Below are positions 5,649 to 6,356 of a stretch of 6,356 nucleotides of DNA, piece by piece. The notes under the pieces are model-generated. The model ran no database searches. It saw only the letters and a program-made list of their open reading frames with translations, and was not told where the DNA came from. Source of the DNA: Opitutaceae bacterium (lineage in GTDB: Bacteria; Verrucomicrobiota; Verrucomicrobiae; Opitutales; Opitutaceae); the NCBI GenBank assembly GCA_031266495.1, contig JAISAX010000012.1, positions 1 through 6,356 on the forward strand, read 5' to 3'. Every line of letters begins with the position of its first letter. Positions within the stretch are counted from its first letter, which is position 1. The position numbers and the translations under genes are program-made.

Positions 5649-5906
5649 TTACTTTTTCCGTCCTGCCTGACTGCGTTTTGTCGTCGCCCGCCGGGCCTGT
5701 TGCACATCATACTCGGCAAAGGCTTTCGCCAGGCGGCGCTCTCTCAGGGCGGGGTCTGTCACCCAGAGACCGGTCCCGCTCGGGCTTATCTCCACCACAT
5801 CGGACTCCATGTGCATGTCTTCGGGGATTTTTATATAGTACGAGTTGCCCCGCTTCACGATCTCCGTCCAGCGGACGGCCTCTTTCGTTTTTTCTGTCAG
5901 GCCCAT
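5649..5906 (-). CDS. Second VapB/AbrB-like antitoxin paralogue, 85 aa
   Basis: This is the first gene of the cassette and is clearly related to the vapB gene that follows it: TEIVKRGNSYYIKIPEDM here matches TTIVKRGKTHYLRIPPEL there, and the similarity continues through SGTGLWVTDP / SGDGLNIVDP and RRLAKAF / RELSKAL. It differs by having about a dozen extra N-terminal residues and a longer, strongly basic C-terminus (residues 70-85, rich in Arg and Lys). Its TAA (5651-5649) ends one base before the vapB ATG, so the two are almost certainly co-transcribed and translationally coupled. It could be a second antitoxin, a dedicated DNA-binding repressor, or a relict of a tandem duplication whose toxin was lost. 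The frame is open further upstream (to 6158), but that extension runs through the neighbouring gene's leader repeat and is not homologous to VapB, so the start at 5906 is preferred. No strong Shine-Dalgarno is seen. Confidence 0.82.
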   Translation of the reverse strand: MGLTEKTKEAVRWTEIVKRGNSYYIKIPEDMHMESDVVEISPSGTGLWVTDPALRERRLAKAFAEYDVQQARRATTKRSQAGRKK

Positions 5907-5946
5907 ATCGGTTACGGTGTATCCGGTCTCCCCTCCCCCTGTCAAG

Positions 5947-5966
5947 CCAGGTGGATGTCCGCCTGG
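5947..5966. promoter_or_regulatory. Inverted repeat CCAGGTGG-ATGT-CCGCCTGG, candidate VapB operator
   Basis: Two 8-base arms with one mismatch (a G-T pair if folded as RNA) around a 4-base centre lie 40 bp upstream of the first antitoxin ATG. VapB-type antitoxins bind inverted repeats in their own promoters, so the position fits an autoregulatory operator of the cassette. It is followed on neither side by a T-run, so it is not a rho-independent terminator. Binding is inferred, not shown. Confidence 0.45.
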
Positions 5967-6026
5967 ATCTGCGCCGGGGTGTAGCGGAGCAGGCGGCATG
6001 GGTGCCTGGAAGAAACTGCCGTCCTC

Positions 6027-6137
6027 ACAACGGGTCGCTTGCGAAATCGTTTCGTGAAAAAAAAACAAGAGGACGTCGCCATGCGTGGCATTGACAAAAA
6101 CCCGGAGGTCCCGACAACCCGACTTCGCCATCGCGTC
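6027..6137 (+). repeat. Direct repeat, right copy: leader, ribosome binding site and first 19 codons of the right-hand gene
   Basis: The partner of 4921-5027, in the same orientation and 1.1 kb away. It contains CGAAATCGTTTCG (6042-6054), an A-run, AGAGGA (6068-6073) and the start codon at 6081. Here, unlike in the left copy, the reading frame continues into a long open frame. The two copies bracket the toxin-antitoxin cassette. Confidence 0.88.
6068..6073 (+). promoter_or_regulatory. Strong Shine-Dalgarno AGAGGA fixing the start at 6081
   Basis: AGAGGA is placed 7 bases before the ATG at 6081, an ideal spacing, whereas the next in-frame ATG at 6138 has no such signal. It is the clearest ribosome binding site in the window, and is also preserved in the left repeat copy (4958-4963). 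Confidence 0.7.
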
Positions 6138-6356
6138 ATGTTTACTCCGAAAAACCACGATCTCTCGCTGCCCGACTGGGGGCCGTATTCAAAATGTTAT
6201 GCCGGCGCCTCACACATCGCCGACCGGCGGCTCGGGCTGCGGTTCGACCTGAGCGTGTTCCCCGCCCTCTACCGGCGGCGGATCGACGTGCCCAACGTGA
6301 CCTGGGAATCGGGCTGGCATCCGTGGGAATGCGGACCGGCGTTCGAATACTTCAGC
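6081..6356 (+). CDS. Hypothetical protein, N-terminal 92 residues (runs off right edge)
   Basis: The only intact plus-strand gene in the window. From the ATG at 6081 the frame is open for 92 codons to the edge. The first 19 residues (MRGIDKNPEVPTTRLRHRV) are encoded by the direct repeat; the second in-frame ATG at 6138 gives MFTPKNHDLSLPDWGPYSKC and is the alternative start. The sequence after it is aromatic- and proline-rich (LGLRFDLSVFPALYRRRIDV, then VPNVTWESGWHPWECGPAFE), with no signal peptide or membrane segment, looking like the start of a large beta-rich cytoplasmic protein. I recall similar N-termini in uncharacterised Verrucomicrobiota/Lentisphaerota proteins found near carbohydrate genes, but cannot name a family, so no function is claimed. 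The strong ribosome binding site favours the first start, yet the fact that this part is a repeat leaves open that the protein proper begins at 6138. Confidence 0.75.
   Translation, partial: MRGIDKNPEVPTTRLRHRVMFTPKNHDLSLPDWGPYSKCYAGASHIADRRLGLRFDLSVFPALYRRRIDVPNVTWESGWHPWECGPAFEYFS

Larger units (their letters stand above)
5907..6080. promoter_or_regulatory. Divergent intergenic region between the toxin-antitoxin cassette and the right-hand gene
   Basis: These 174 bp must hold the promoter of the minus-strand cassette and, if not further inside, that of the plus-strand gene. Visible parts are a C-rich CTCCCCTCCCCCT stretch (5928-5940), the inverted repeat at 5947-5966 and the right copy of the direct repeat from 6027. 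No confident -35/-10 pair was found in either direction. Confidence 0.5.

Noticed and set aside
5907..6158. Extension of the first antitoxin by 84 codons
   Set aside because: The added part is read antisense through the leader repeat of the right-hand gene and has no VapB similarity.

Overview
This is a G+C-rich bacterial window in which almost every gene is read on the minus strand. The combination of a GH115-type glycosidase, a GGSCTG-type FAD oxidoreductase, weak Shine-Dalgarno signals and long intergenic G homopolymers is what I would expect of a polysaccharide-degrading member of the Verrucomicrobiota (Opitutaceae-like) or a related PVC lineage. This taxonomic call is inference from gene content and style, not from a marker gene.

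Layout from left to right. (1) 1-579, minus: the N-terminal two thirds of an Rpn/PD-(D/E)XK-family nuclease/'transposase' gene, running off the left edge. (2) 580-1246: 667 bp with no intact gene, holding two G homopolymers, short repeats just upstream of the nuclease gene, and a decayed minus-strand fragment resembling the catalytic-core region of a GH130 glycoside phosphorylase. (3) 1247-4865, minus: a likely two-gene operon, first a divergent GH115-like alpha-glucuronidase without a signal peptide (4865 to 2673), then, 70 bp on, an FAD-dependent oxidoreductase (2602 to 1247). Together they suggest intracellular processing of a uronic-acid-bearing (glucuronoxylan-type) oligosaccharide, but the oxidoreductase substrate is unknown. 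(4) 5058-5906, minus: a tightly packed three-gene toxin-antitoxin cassette made of an 85-aa AbrB/VapB-like protein, a second, paralogous 60-aa VapB-like antitoxin one base later, and a VapC PIN-domain toxin overlapping it by ATGA. (5) 6081 to the right edge, plus: the start of a protein of unknown function, preceded by a strong Shine-Dalgarno.

The most unusual structure is around the toxin-antitoxin cassette. The 5' leader, ribosome binding site and first 19 codons of the right-hand gene (6027-6137) are repeated in the same orientation at 4921-5027, on the other side of the cassette, at roughly 90% identity. A further 15 bases matching codons deeper in that gene follow the left copy directly, so the left copy looks like a truncated, internally deleted 5' gene remnant. 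The cassette is therefore bracketed by direct repeats about 110 bp long. Other points worth a look are the duplicated antitoxin, an inverted repeat placed as a likely operator upstream of the cassette, a hexanucleotide repeat encoding the N-terminus of the GH115-like enzyme, and three G homopolymers of 10 to 15 bases that all lie between genes and on the same strand.
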